From Fistulifera solaris (lineage: Eukaryota > Bacillariophyta > Bacillariophyceae > Naviculales > Stauroneidaceae), in assembly GCA_030295235.1 (NCBI GenBank), contig AP026132.1, positions 482,001 to 546,000 on the forward strand: a DNA stretch of 64,000 nt, in the 5' to 3' direction. A program made the translations under genes and the position numbers. Within the stretch, counting starts at the first letter, position 1; every line of letters begins with the position of its first letter. The notes beneath the pieces are model-generated. The model was given only the letters and a program-made list of their open reading frames with translations, made no database searches and was not told the origin of the DNA. Positions 1 to 10,670 of the stretch are shown piece after piece.

Positions 1-1093
1 AGAACTGCTGCATGCGCCCTCCGGTCATCCGATGAACCGTCTCTTCAAATACCACGAAAACGACTACCACTTGGCCATTCTGCCGGCATCCAAAACGACC
101 CAGAAGGATTGGAAGAAGAAGAAAAAAACCCCGATCGTCGTTTTTCAAACAGATTGATTTCAATTCCCACAAAGCTGCTTTGATTCGCTTGTATTACCGT
201 GTGTCCAATCACATTGGATTGGGGTCGATCGCGTCACCGTTTGAATACCAATACAATGACCAAATGAGGCTCATGGAGCCCGTCGTCAATCCCCAACACA
301 CGTTGTTTCTGCAGGAAGAGTCTTTGGTGGCGGGTGGGTTTGTTCGGAACGGTGAACGCCCGGAGGTACAGCCCCGCACCCCGAACAGACATTCCATCAT
401 CGAGATTCTGTCATCCCGGCCGGCCAGGACGCCGGGAGTTGTCACCAGCACGGTTTTACAATCATAATGCCATTGTTAGAGGCCGAACCGAAAACAATGT
501 ATTATGGAAAATGGGGTCATGAACTGGTCATTCCTTACAACAAGGCCATGGTGGTGTGTGGAAATTTTCATTGCGGAGGTGTCATTCAACAAATCCGGGA
601 GGGCGATCGATCCGTGTGGCCGGCCCTGTTTGTTCATTGGGACATGACCACCCGGAAGCGAAAATCCAGTCCCATTGGCAACGTTCGCTACAGTCTCTGG
701 GCCAATAAGGAGAATGCACACAAGGAGAACAAAGATGTGGAATCCGTCAATGACGTGGAGGTTGACAGTGGAGGTGACAGCGGTAGTATTTACACTGGCA
801 GTACTATCAGCAGTGAAGGCAAGATTCAAATTCTAGCCAAAACGGCAAAGGCAACCAAGAAAGTGTCGACCAAGAGAAAGCTGGAAGATCACAGCAATAA
901 TGACAAGACAAAGATCCCCAAGAAATCCACTAGTTTCTCCAAGGAGGCGACCGACATCACGGTAATGTCAAACAATGCCCAGTATGGGGGTAACACGGGT
1001 GTTGCGATTGCCAAATCTGTTGCGAAGAAGGATAAAAAGGACAAGAAAGACAAGAAGAAGAAAAAGAAGAACAAGAAAGTATGGAAGGTCTAA
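1..1093 (+). CDS. Partial gene, possible cupin-like fold with lysine-rich tail
   Basis: The gene enters from the left edge. Reading is open in one frame from position 2 to about 125, in a second frame to about 365, and in the first frame again from 428 to the stop at 1091-1093. The first change sits in an A7 run near 121-128, as expected for a one-base error. The second is explained by a 62-bp GT-AG intron (366-427, weak GTACAG donor). Residues around 440-640 (HGFTIIMPLLE, then YGKWGHELVIPYNKAMVV and GNFHCGGV) have the rhythm of a double-stranded beta-helix, as in cupin or 2-oxoglutarate oxygenase folds; this is only a resemblance. The last 100 residues are low-complexity and end in a long KKDKKDKKKKKK tract, suggesting nuclear or nucleolar location or nucleic-acid contact. 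I do not recognise the family. Confidence 0.5.
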
Positions 1094-1315
1094 GTGCCGT
1101 TTTTTAATGCAACAAGAGATAATCATTACTCGGTATTATTTATTAGCCAACTTGTTATGAACAAAAGAGGTATTTTTGTAGCGTCCCCCAAGTCCTAGCT
1201 CGTCGCGGGACTCCATGAGAACCGAAAGGACATGCGCTCGATCCGAAGCCTATCGACGATGACAAAAAAAACAAAAGCTGTTTTCATTATTTTATTCAAA
1301 ACGAAAATAATGACC

Positions 1316-2987
1316 ATGAAGACCTTATTGATTTTATTTGTGGCACCATTTCTTCTCGCGAGTCTCGCACATGCCGAAGCACCGGTATGTTCGGTCACAG
1401 ACGAGGAACACGATCCGGCCTTGCGAGAAATGATTTATAACATTGGTGGCGGAGAACAATCGACTTATGTCTATGTCGAACCCGACATTGCTTCCTTTTA
1501 TCGAGGCCAACCTCCCGCGTCGACCAAAGTCGCTCCGAAACACCGCGGTTTTTCCGCCAAATTCATCAATGCGAGCAATCGTCGTTTGGCGCTGTATTGG
1601 TACGTTCGAAAGAACAACACTGATTTCTTTCCTTCCTGACTCACACTTTATGTCGTAAGGGTCGAACCGGGCGGCAAGAAACATTTGATGCGCGAACATG
1701 CTCCCTTTACGGCATCCGGGACGGCATCCTTTCCCGGTCACACATTTGTCTTTACGCCTCCCAATCAACCGGACGAAGTCATTCATACTTTGTCGTCAAA
1801 GACTATCCCGACAATATTCAACTCTACGATCCGTATTTTGTACCCGGCGACGCCATACAAACGCAACAGAATTTAGCCACATTGAATGACGCGGAACGCC
1901 AAAAGTACCAACAATGGCGCGATACTATAAATTTTCATGAACAATATTTGGCGTTCACGGGACGATCGTATTTGGCCAATTATTTGCGAGAACCGCCCCG
2001 TCATTTTATGTGGAGAGCGGATTATTTCGGACAAGAACATTGGGTGACGACACAAGAAACGCGGTTTGTGGCAGAACCGCCGTCGGAGTTGTTGAATCCC
2101 ATTGCTGCTGGGAAAGATCGTCAGCTGGTAGAACCACTCATGAAAGAATATCGCGAACCCGGTGTCTTTAATATGACCTTGAAAACGTTATCGTGTGCTC
2201 CCCGGGCGTTTGAAATTCCGCACTTTTTATCGGACGCCGAAGTCGAACACATTCTCAAATTGGCCCAAGGCATTGATCTCAAATTGAGTTCGACCGGTGA
2301 CGTGAATGCGGGAGAAAAAGTCGTGACGGAAGATACCCGTCGGACCCGGACGTCGTTCAATTCGTGGGTCGAACGGGAACGATCGCCGATTGTCGATGCC
2401 ATCTATCGTCGGGCCGCCGATTTGTTGCGAATCGATGAATCGTTGATGCGGTATCGCGACGCGAACGAACATCCCGAATTGCCGACGCGCAAATCCGTCG
2501 CGGAAAGTTTGCAATTGGTACATTATGCGCACGCGCAGGAATATACCGGTACGTTCTGTGTTGTGTTGTGATGATAATCGTGTGGCGGATTCCATGTCTG
2601 ACACTTTATTTAAAAAAATCAGCCCACCACGACTTTGGCTTTTCCCGCATTGAAGACGACTATCAAGGCGCCCGGTTTGCCACCTTATTGTTGTATTTGA
2701 ACGAAGGCATGGTCGGTGGCGAAACGTCCTTTCCCCGTTGGGTGAACGCCGAAACCTTTTGCCCCTCAATGTGAAACCCGAAAAAGGCAAAGCCGTCTTG
2801 TTTTATTCGCAACTGCCCGATGGCAATTTGGATGATTTCAGTCATCATGCCGCCTTGCCCGTGACAGAAGGAGAAAAGGTATGTTGCAGTGAGTGTTGGC
2901 TCGCTTGAAGTATACTTGTTCTTGTTGCTCACCTTCTGTAAATAGTGGCTCATGAATTTGTGGGTATGGGATCCAATTTATGAGTAA
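1316..2987 (+). CDS. Prolyl 4-hydroxylase alpha-type, secreted/ER (copy 1)
   Basis: Fe(II)/2-oxoglutarate dioxygenase that hydroxylates proline in secretory-pathway proteins. The start at 1316 (ATG at 1310 is also possible) gives a clean signal peptide, MKTLLILFVAPFLLASLAHA. Three introns restore the reading: 1600-1659, 2549-2622 and 2879-2945. After splicing, the HxD iron ligands appear as HHDFGF (about 2624), followed by FATLLLYLN, GGETSFP, GKAVLFY, the distal His in DDFSHHAALPV, and GEKW with the 2-oxoglutarate-binding Lys; the last exon ends WDPIYE at 2987. Two single-base shifts remain, near 1775 and in a T4 run near 2760, probably sequence errors because both flanks match the family. 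A paralogue lies at 7369-8648 on the opposite strand. Substrate is unknown; cell-wall or frustule glycoproteins are an inference. Confidence 0.85.
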
Positions 2988-3303
2988 GAATGCAGTATAC
3001 CTATGAATAAGTCGAATTGTTTGGTATTACGGAGTATTCATAAACTGGAATCACCGTAGCGTCTCAAATCGTACCGGTACCCGTTGCACGTTGTTGTTTG
3101 CCTCGAGCCTCGATAGTAATTTCCGTTCGGGTACCGGACGACATTAGGAGGCCAAAAATAATAAAACCGTACTGCCAAAAATGCATTTACTCCGTATTTA
3201 TCATCACAAAAGAAAACAATGCGATGACAACAAGAACAACAATCTTTAACTCACCCAACTGACTTCTCTTCTAGAAGAGAGGATCCCACAGAGAGCGAAA
3301 CGA
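2988..3303. other. Intergenic, upstream of DDX11
   Basis: 316 bp without a supported gene. It contains the perfect 10-bp palindrome GTACCGGTAC at 3071-3080, which recurs at 51455-51464, and an A-rich stretch just before the DDX11 start. Confidence 0.5.
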
Positions 3304-5958
3304 ATGATCGACAAAGACGACTATCCGACGGGTTCAACGGTAGCCTTTCCGTTCAATCCGTATCCGCAACAAGTCGCGCTCATGGATGCCTTGTTGCAGT
3401 CCCTGCAGCAGCGTGACCCTGCTACGGCTCCTTTATTTATGTTGGAAAGTCCCACCGGAACGGGCAAATCCCTCAGTTTGGCGTGTGCGGCCGTCTCGTG
3501 GTTGCGGTATCAAGAACAACAGGATCTGTTGCTGCATCCTGTGACGCAGGATGGAATTCAGGAAACAACGACCGGCATTGATTGGCTCGATGAATGGGTT
3601 CCGCAGTCGACGCGGGATCGACAGCAGGAACAAGAAAACGTCATAAAGACGGCACAAACAGCGCGTACGAAATTGCGACTACACCTTGCGGAATTGCGGC
3701 CCTTGCCACTGCAGCAACAATTACGAACGGCCGTGATTCGGGCGAAACAACAACAATCCACAAAAAAGCGTCTGCGGCCGTCTCCACCAAAACCAGAAGA
3801 AGTTAAATTAGAGTACAACTCAGAAGAAGAAGACGAAAATGACGATGCTTTTCTGAAAAAAGAGCCCGCGACATTGTCACAGGCTGCCTCGTTGTTGTAT
3901 GGACCCTACCTCGATGGCTCGTTCGCCGCCACACCTTCGGTCGCTCACGTCGTCGCAGGATCGGGTGTCCGGAAAATTATTTATGCAGCACGAACGCATT
4001 CGCAATTGACGCAATTTGTCCACGAATTGCGTCGGACGGTATGGGGATCCGACTTGCGTGTCGTGGCCTTAGGGGGTCGGAAAGCCTTGTGTGGGAATCC
4101 GCAACTCAACACGAAACCGGAAGCGGCATTGACAGAGTCGTGCTTGGATTTGCAAAAGGAACATCAACAGAAGGGAAGAAACGATCCAGTAATTGTCCGC
4201 TGTTGTCATCTCGGGATGCTGTCGAGACATTGGCCTTGCATACGTTAGTCCATCCCACCGACATTGAAGAAGCCGCACACATGGGGGCCACCGTAGAAAC
4301 GTGTGCGTATTATGCCAGTCGCGTGGCGTTGCCGGCGGCCGAAGTCGTGACCGTGCCCTATAACTTACTATTGTCGTCGTCGGTCCGCGCGGCCGTGGGT
4401 CTGTCGCTGCCACAATCGTTGGTGATCATTGATGAAGCGCACAATTTGCCGGAAGCCTTACGGGGATTGCATTCGTGTCGATTGTCGCTTCCCGTCGTGC
4501 AGACGGCGCACGTCCAATTGCGGAATTATGTGCAACGCTACGCGGACCGGTTTTCGGCACGGAACATTCAATTCTTGGGGCAACTTCGGAAAATCGTGCA
4601 AGCGTTGGAAAAACATTTGCAGGGTGAAAACAAAAAGACACGCGATGACGATAGGATGCGGACCGTGGCGGAGCTCTTGTTTGATTGGAAAGTAGCCAAT
4701 ATCAATTTGTTCAAGTTACTTCGATACATGGAGCGATCTCGTCTCTCCCAAAAGCTAATGGGTTTTCTTCCCAAACGTGAAGAAGAGACGGAAGTTCAGG
4801 AGCTCTCCAAACACGTGTCAGCCATGTCATTGGTGCAAGCTTTTATTGAAAAGTTGACACTTCCTGGTGATTCTGGAAAGATCGTGACAGATTGGCCCAA
4901 GTTGACCGTCGTCGAATCCGGCTCTCGACAGTCCACTCAACAACGCCATCCGGCACTACGATATGTCTTGCTGAAACCTTCGTATTTCTTTCAAGACCTT
5001 TTGCGCGAGGCTCATGCGGTAGCCCTCGTGGGTGGTACCATGCGCCCCTTTGCACATTTAGCGTCGGAGTTGTTAGGTCCCGATCATCCCTCCATCCTTC
5101 GACAGGCTCATACGGCGGATACGGAAATGAATTCTGCAAAGACAGTCTCTCAGCAACTTGTTTCGTCGTCGTTCACGGCCTTTTCGTGCGATCATGTGGT
5201 ACCTGACTCGAATGTCTTGTTTCAATGTTGGGGCAGTGGGCCCAACGGGGTGACTTTGGATTTTCGTCATACAGTACGAGGAAAAGAAACCGTCATTATT
5301 GAACTGGGCGAAGCTTTGATCAAGATTGTCGGAAATGTTCCCAACGGCGTTGTTGTCTTTGTTTCAAGCTACCAATATGAAGCACTATTGGTGAATCGAT
5401 GGAGAAAGACTCATGTCTGGGACAAGCTGGAACAGTTGAAACAATTACACCGTGAACCCAAACTGCAAAACCAAGTGGACTCGACGTTACTGGCTTTTTT
5501 CGCGCGATGCTGCTTCGTCCAAGGGAGCACTACTTTTTTCTGTCATTGGTGGTAAGCTTTCAGAAGGTATCAATTTTAGTAACGAAATGGCTCGCTGCGT
5601 TGTCGTCGTGGGACTCCCGTATCCGGATCTCACCGACCCCGTGCTGAAAGAAAAGATGTCATTGATGGATTCCTTTCAAATTACTGGCGGAGGATCCCCC
5701 GTCATTACAGGACAGACCTATTACCAAAATCTCTGTTTGCGTGCGGTCAACCAAACGGTCGGTCGAGCCATCCGACACGCCAACGACTTTGCCTCCATCC
5801 TCCTTCTGGATGCCCGCTACTTGACCGACCAGCGCATTCAAGAGGGTCTTCCGGGATGGTTGAAGCGGTCACCCACTTCCTTTGATGCCAAACCAGTCCA
5901 AAAGCACGTCGAGGAACTCCGAGCTTTTTTTCGAAGCAAGGGAGTCGGAGCACTATGA
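3304..5958 (+). CDS. DDX11: DDX11/CHL1-type Fe-S DNA helicase
   Basis: XPD/FANCJ-family 5'-3' DNA helicase for sister-chromatid cohesion and replication-fork repair in the nucleus. Seen: N-terminal FPFNPYPQQ (Q-motif-like), Walker A ESPTGTGKS at about 3445, a charged insert, IIYAARTHSQL (motif Ia region), DEAH box VIIDEAHNL near 4425, then GGKLSEGINF near 5550 and QTVGRAIRHAND near 5750 (motifs V and VI). Four cysteines in the expected Fe-S order are visible: RKALCG, ESCLDL, NCPLL and ETCAYY, spacing as in DDX11 rather than XPD. Start MIDKDDY is the first ATG before the conserved N-terminus. The frame changes twice, near 4185-4200 and in the T6 run near 5500; both sides match the family, so these are probably one-base errors. 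No intron needed. About 880 aa, normal for the family. Confidence 0.9.
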
Positions 5959-5993
5959 TCCACATAAAGTAAGCTAATTTTATTTCATTCTTA

Positions 5994-7014
5994 TTAATTA
6001 TACATTGGATCCGAATCGGCGGTAGGCGGTTTCTTGTTGGACACATTTGATGGGCGTTGGATAGCGGGTCGCTTCTTGTCTCTGGGCGGTATCTGCGCCG
6101 TTTGCAGGGTCAGGGCGGCGGCATGACTGAGCGAGTGTAGTAAATCGGGCACCTGTGGTCGCGACGATGCTACGGCACCGAGGGATTGCTGTACAAAGAG
6201 CGCCAATTTGTCGTATTCGGCGTTCATCGAAGAAATCCGTCGATTGCATTCGTACGACAATTCGGTAATCTTGCGATTGTACTCCGATTTGACCCCCTGT
6301 AACTCTTCTCGCAAACTTAAAACTTCTTGTTTCAATGATTCGAGATCATCTTTGGAGTGTTGTTCGGCCTTGGTGGCTCGTTTAATATTCGAAAGGAGTT
6401 GCGGCTTGCCTCGCTGAAAATGTTCGTGATAGAAACGAATATAATCCGCCGTTCGTGGGTCCAGTTCCGACGTTAAAATGGCTTCAGAACGCAGCTTTCG
6501 AAAACCATAAAAATTCAGTTGACGAGCGAAGCTCGAAAAATTGGAGTGTTTAAAGTAAAGAGGAAGAACCGTCTGAAGAATCAAAACAGAATGAGCTTTA
6601 ATGTTCTTCTCTCCAACAAAGAAAAGTCATAAGTCTTCTATACTTACACAGGAAAACTTATCCACGTCTTTCACGACAAAATTGTCCCCACTTTCACTCC
6701 AGCAGGCGACATCCTGGTCGCATTTATCAATCATGTGATAGGTTTCTGCGACAAGGAAGGGTGAGTAAGCGTATGCGTCTGCCCGAAGCCCGATAACAAG
6801 CGCATAACTTACTGCTCAGAAACAAAGGCAACTGCAGTTGCTTCGGACACGATCGTTTCGATGTCTTTGTCGCTTTATCGGACGAGTCCATGGAGCCGTT
6901 CTCCCCGTTACTACCTCCGCTCGAAGCAATCAAGGAACACAACACATCGCACGTCAATTTCGTCGCCTCCATCTCAACGTAGGCATCGTTCGTCTTTTCA
7001 TTGTCTTCTGACAT
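5994..7014 (-). CDS. Heat shock factor-type transcription factor
   Basis: Nuclear DNA-binding regulator; HSF families are greatly expanded in diatoms. Two introns (6746-6812 and 6573-6647) join three exons with correct phase. The winged-helix DNA-binding domain then reads PLFLSKTYHMIDKC, WSESGDNFVVKDVDKF, VLPLYFKHSNFSSFARQLNFYGF: the hydrophobic core and recognition helix of HSF are complete. A heptad coiled coil follows (about 6210-6370, KDDLESLKQEVLSLREEL), the usual trimerisation region. The N-terminal 60 residues are acidic and Ser-rich; the C-terminus is basic and Pro-rich. The start at 7014 (MSEDNEKT) is preferred; an upstream in-frame ATG at 7092 would add 26 residues of unlikely composition. 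The gene ends 36 bp from the DDX11 stop, tail to tail. Intact. Confidence 0.9.
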
Positions 7015-7368
7015 ACTCAATGATTCGGGCCGTCGTTCAATGACAATAAGAACAGTCAAGAACGGATTCGATCGGGTCCAGCCAAACGACAAAACTCAAA
7101 TGCCACGATGAGACGCGAGAGAATTCCACGACGTTTCGCGTCAGATCTTCGAAGTTCTGTTTCGGAGGCTCACAGATCTTTCACGGATCGACCCACGGAC
7201 GTGTCTTTGGTGTTTGTATAGTCTAATGTGTAACCAGTCCTGTGTCTTCCGGAAGGACATACTGTACTGTAACATCAGTACTAAGAAACTCCCAGCGGTA
7301 CTGCATTATCGTGAAATGATGATGATTACAGTTTTCTTTTTATTTGTTACAAATCTCATTATTTCTCA
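7015..7368. other. Intergenic: HSF 5' region and P4H copy 2 3' end
   Basis: 354 bp without a supported gene. It holds GAATTC (7121) and TTCGAAGTTC (7148-7157), which resemble heat shock element half sites but lack the canonical 2-bp spacing. Confidence 0.4.
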
Positions 7369-8648
7369 ATTATTGCAAGCTCGCCACATCTTTCACGGGA
7401 TCCCAAAACCACAAATTGGCGAGCCACTTTTCCCCTTCGATGACCGGCAAGGCTTCGTGCAAGGACTTTTCGTCCATATTGCCATCGGGAGTCTGTGTAA
7501 ACAGGGTAAGTCTAAATTCCTTAGAAAAACAATCATTCAACAACATGTCGTACCTGCAAATAAAACAACACCGCCTTTCCTACTTCCGGACGCACGCGCA
7601 AATCACCACAAAGCGGAAACGCTGTTTCGCCGCCGTGTGCGACGGCATTCAAATACAGTAAGAGCGTCGCAAAGCGGGTCGGTTGTTCCGGATGCGATGG
7701 ATCGGGGTATCCGAAATCGGCATGCATCTTGTAAGCTTCCTTTTGTCGGTACCGCACCACTTGCAGTGGTTCCGTGACATCCAGAGTGTGCGGCACTTGC
7801 AACAGATTGTACGCGCGACGATACACTTCCTCGATCAGAGGCGACTCGCGACGTCCGATCCAAGTGTTGTACGAGGACCGTGTACCGTTGGCGGCAGCAT
7901 TGTCGCTCACTTGACTTTGTTGGAGTTCTTTGTGTTGCGCCAAATGCAACAAATGCTCGACTTCGGTCGACGACAAGAAATCGCGAACTTCAAAGACCCG
8001 GGGCGCACACGAAAGGACCGTCAGTGTCCAGTTTTCTACCTTGTGCTCTTGTCCCACGTATTCGGCCGGCCACATGAAATGTCGGGGCGGCAATCTTCCA
8101 TAACGTGACAAAAACGATCGTCCGGTCGCATTATAATAAAAGTCATTGTAGACAAGTGTTTTCGTCAACCACTGATAGGATTCTTCTTGTGGTTGCGTCC
8201 GCTCGGGCAATTGATAATACTGACTCATGCGATCGACGACTTTCAGAGGAATCGAAAAGACGTTACTGGCGTCGGCACGGACGCGAAATCGTTCTACGAC
8301 AACCTCGCGCAATCGGAACGAAAAGACGTGATCGACAAAGGCTGTAATACCGGCCGTCGATAACGGCCGCAACACTTTCACCAGTGACGTTTTTGTTTCT
8401 TGTTCCCAATACAGTTCGATTGGAACGGTCAATAAGTTGAAAAATTTGACATGCCGTCCGGAAAAGGAAGGTGGTGGTTGTGGTGAAGTCGAATTGTTTC
8501 GATCCAAAGGGGCTGGTTCTACATACACAAACGTTTCTTGCGGTCCGTCGCCGACATTGTATTCCATGCGATACAAATGGTTATCATTACACTCTTGTGA
8601 AAAAACACATGAAACGAATAGTAACAGAACGGATAATAAGCCTCTCAT
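7369..8648 (-). CDS. Prolyl 4-hydroxylase alpha-type, secreted/ER (copy 2)
   Basis: Same enzyme class as the gene at 1316-2987 and clearly its paralogue: both share the N-terminal block (YNVGDGPQETFVYVEP against YNIGGGEQSTYVYVEP), PPRHFMW and the catalytic region. The start at 8648 gives signal peptide MRGLLSVLLLFVSCVFS. One intron (7493-7553) joins VLFYLQ to TPDGNMDEKSLHEALPVIEG, and the gene ends at the TAA 7369-7371. Catalytic residues visible: HADFGY (HxD), GGETAFP, distal His in KSLHEALPV and Lys in GEKW. About 405 aa and intact, so it serves as a reference for copy 1. The intron position differs from all three in copy 1, which argues for an old duplication. It is oriented towards copy 1, with DDX11 and HSF between them. 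Confidence 0.9.
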
Positions 8649-8979
8649 GAGAGGCGATCTCGACGACCAAAGGAAAAAATAATGTCATGTTTGAAAAAGA
8701 AAAGTGCCGTCAAATAATGTCAAAAAATCACGAGCGTTCTTGCTTTCAGTCACGAATGAGGTCTTCAGGACACTATCATCTGAAGTGTAGACAACTTTTG
8801 TCTCCAGCCCTATGTCCGAAAATCCTTCTGACTCGTACCGTTTCTATACCGTATTTCCACCTTCCACCCGCATTGAAGACAAAACGCTAGTAGACCCCTG
8901 TGGTTCCTAAATCATCATCAAAGAGCTGTGTCTTCCCTTACTTTTTTTGGTAATTCATTTTCTTTCTCCTTCTTTCATT
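8649..8979. promoter_or_regulatory. Divergent promoter region of P4H copy 2 and ARP6
   Basis: 331 bp between two divergent starts. Several T-rich runs (for example 8941-8980) precede the ARP6 ATG. No specific factor site is assigned. Confidence 0.4.
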
Positions 8980-10568
8980 ATGGTACAAGCCGAACCGCCG
9001 GTCAAGAAGCGAAAGCGCACCACGACGACCGTCAAAATTAAGACGGAACCGACAACAATGAGCAGTCTTCCGACTACGGCACCGACGCGCATTTTGGTCA
9101 TTGACAATGGCGGGGATTCGATCAAATTTGGATGGATGACGGACAAGGAACCACGTACAATGCCCAATCTAACGGCCCGATTGCCGCAACAATGGACGAT
9201 TTTGGCCGGTGATTTGGTCCAAGAAGTCCAAAATCCGACGCAATTGTTGCATCCAACGCGATCGATGGAACGTTCCTTTCCAGTGAATTTGGGCAATCAA
9301 ATCCAAGTGTGGAAACGCGTCTTGGACGTCTTGCATGTCGCTATTCCTTTAGCAACAGCACAAGTCTTTGGTTGGAAAAGAATCCCGAAGCCGTCCTGGC
9401 TCCCCAACAGTGTGCGATTCTACTCACAGTCCCACCCTTTTGTCCTCGGGTTCTGTTGGATCAAATCACCACGATTTGGATGGAGGATTTTCAATTTGCC
9501 CATGTCGGATTTGTCACAGCGTCCTTGTGTGCAGTACAGCCACATTCGACCTATCAAACGTGCTGTGTCGTTGATCTCGGATGGAGTCAAACGACCGTCG
9601 TGCCGACCTTCCAAAAGCGAATCATTCAAGAATCGGCCCTTCGGCGTATGGCGATCGGCGGACGACAGTTGCAACAGATTTGGAAATACCAAGCGAGTTA
9701 TCGACAATGGAATCTCATGGATCAAGACTTTTTACTGCAACAAATATTCGAAGAAACGGCCTTTTTGTCGTTGCAATTCAACCACGACATGAAGATCGCC
9801 CAAACGATACCCGCGGGTCGACGTCCGTACGATCGCGAGTTCGTCTTGCCGGATTATCAAACGACGTTTAAGGGACACGTCCAATTGCCGCCGTTTTTGC
9901 GGCGGGAAGCCGAACTGAAAGCCATGGGAAAGGTTTCGGAAGACGACGATGACGATAGTGAGGAAGATGATGATTTCAATGAACAAGACGCGGAAGAGGA
10001 GGACGAAGATTTTGACGCAAATCTCGAGGACGGCAACGATTCACCCGATGATGACGAAGAAGAAACGCTCGAACAGATCAAGGAACGACTTCTCGTGCAA
10101 CGCCAAGAAGAGGAACGGCGACGACGGGAAGCCGAGGCCCAGCAACAAATTCTGAACGTATCGGTCGAGTGCTTTGCCATTCCCGAAACGCTCTTTCGTC
10201 CGTCCGACGCGGGATTGCCGGCCGAGTGGGCCAATTTGCCCGAAACGATCCACCAGTCGATTGAAGCTTGTCCCGTACTCTATCGAGCCGCCTTGTATCG
10301 ATCGATTCGTTTGGTCGGTGGTTTGTCGCAATTACCCAATTTGAAAGAACGGCTCGAGCAAGAGCTGCGATGCCTGGTGGGATGTCGGTACGAAATTGAG
10401 ATTGAAACTTCCGAGACGGCGACCATAGACGCGTGGTTGGGGGCAAAGCAGTTGTCTATTGAAACACCGTTTGAAAATTGGAGTTTTAGTCGGATGGAGT
10501 GGGAACAGAGTTTCAAGAAAGGTGCTTGGGCTCGTCTACTTGCCTCTTCTGGTGGTAGGCTTGTCTAG
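8980..10568 (+). CDS. ARP6: Actin-related protein 6 (SWR1-type chromatin remodeller subunit)
   Basis: Nuclear actin-fold protein that works in SWR1-type exchange of histone H2A.Z. Seen: actin phosphate loop ILVIDNGGDSIKFGW, then the ARP6 signatures HDMKIA, REFVLPDY, ECFAIPETLFRPSDAG (known ARP6: ERFAVPE.LFNPSD.G) and the sugar-region loop RLVGGLSQLPNLKERL. The ATG at 8980 follows a T/C-rich leader; an N-terminal basic KKRKRTT patch looks like a nuclear signal. One frameshift lies between about 9340 and 9372; both flanks align to ARP6, so it is probably an error. Odd: a highly acidic insert (about 9935-10065, mostly D/E) followed by a charged helix (QIKERLLVQRQEEERRRREA) sits between the VLPDY block and the C-terminal lobe, where ARP6 normally has no such insert. 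Confidence 0.85.
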
Positions 10569-10670
10569 TTTTAAGAATCAACGTAATAGAGTGACGTTTT
10601 CCAGCTAATGGTCATGTTTATTCTATTATCAGTACTGCTACTTCCTGCTTGTAGTCGGTATTTGCCTCTA

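Noticed and set aside
1599-1660. Stop codon after NNTDFFPS in P4H copy 1 read as gene breakage
   Set aside because: A canonical GT-AG intron at 1600-1659 removes it and restores LYW-VEPGG in phase.
7015-7368. Heat shock elements for HSF self-control (GAATTC, TTCGAAGTTC)
   Set aside because: GAA and TTC half sites are 0 or 1 bp apart, not 2 as in canonical elements.
7214-7777. 187-codon ORF antisense to the prolyl 4-hydroxylase
   Set aside because: It lies across exons and the intron of a well supported gene on the other strand and resembles no family.
8980-10568. ARP5 instead of ARP6, because of the charged insert
   Set aside because: The blocks HDMKIA, VLPDY and FAIPETLF.PSD.G are ARP6-type; the ARP5-specific blocks were not found.
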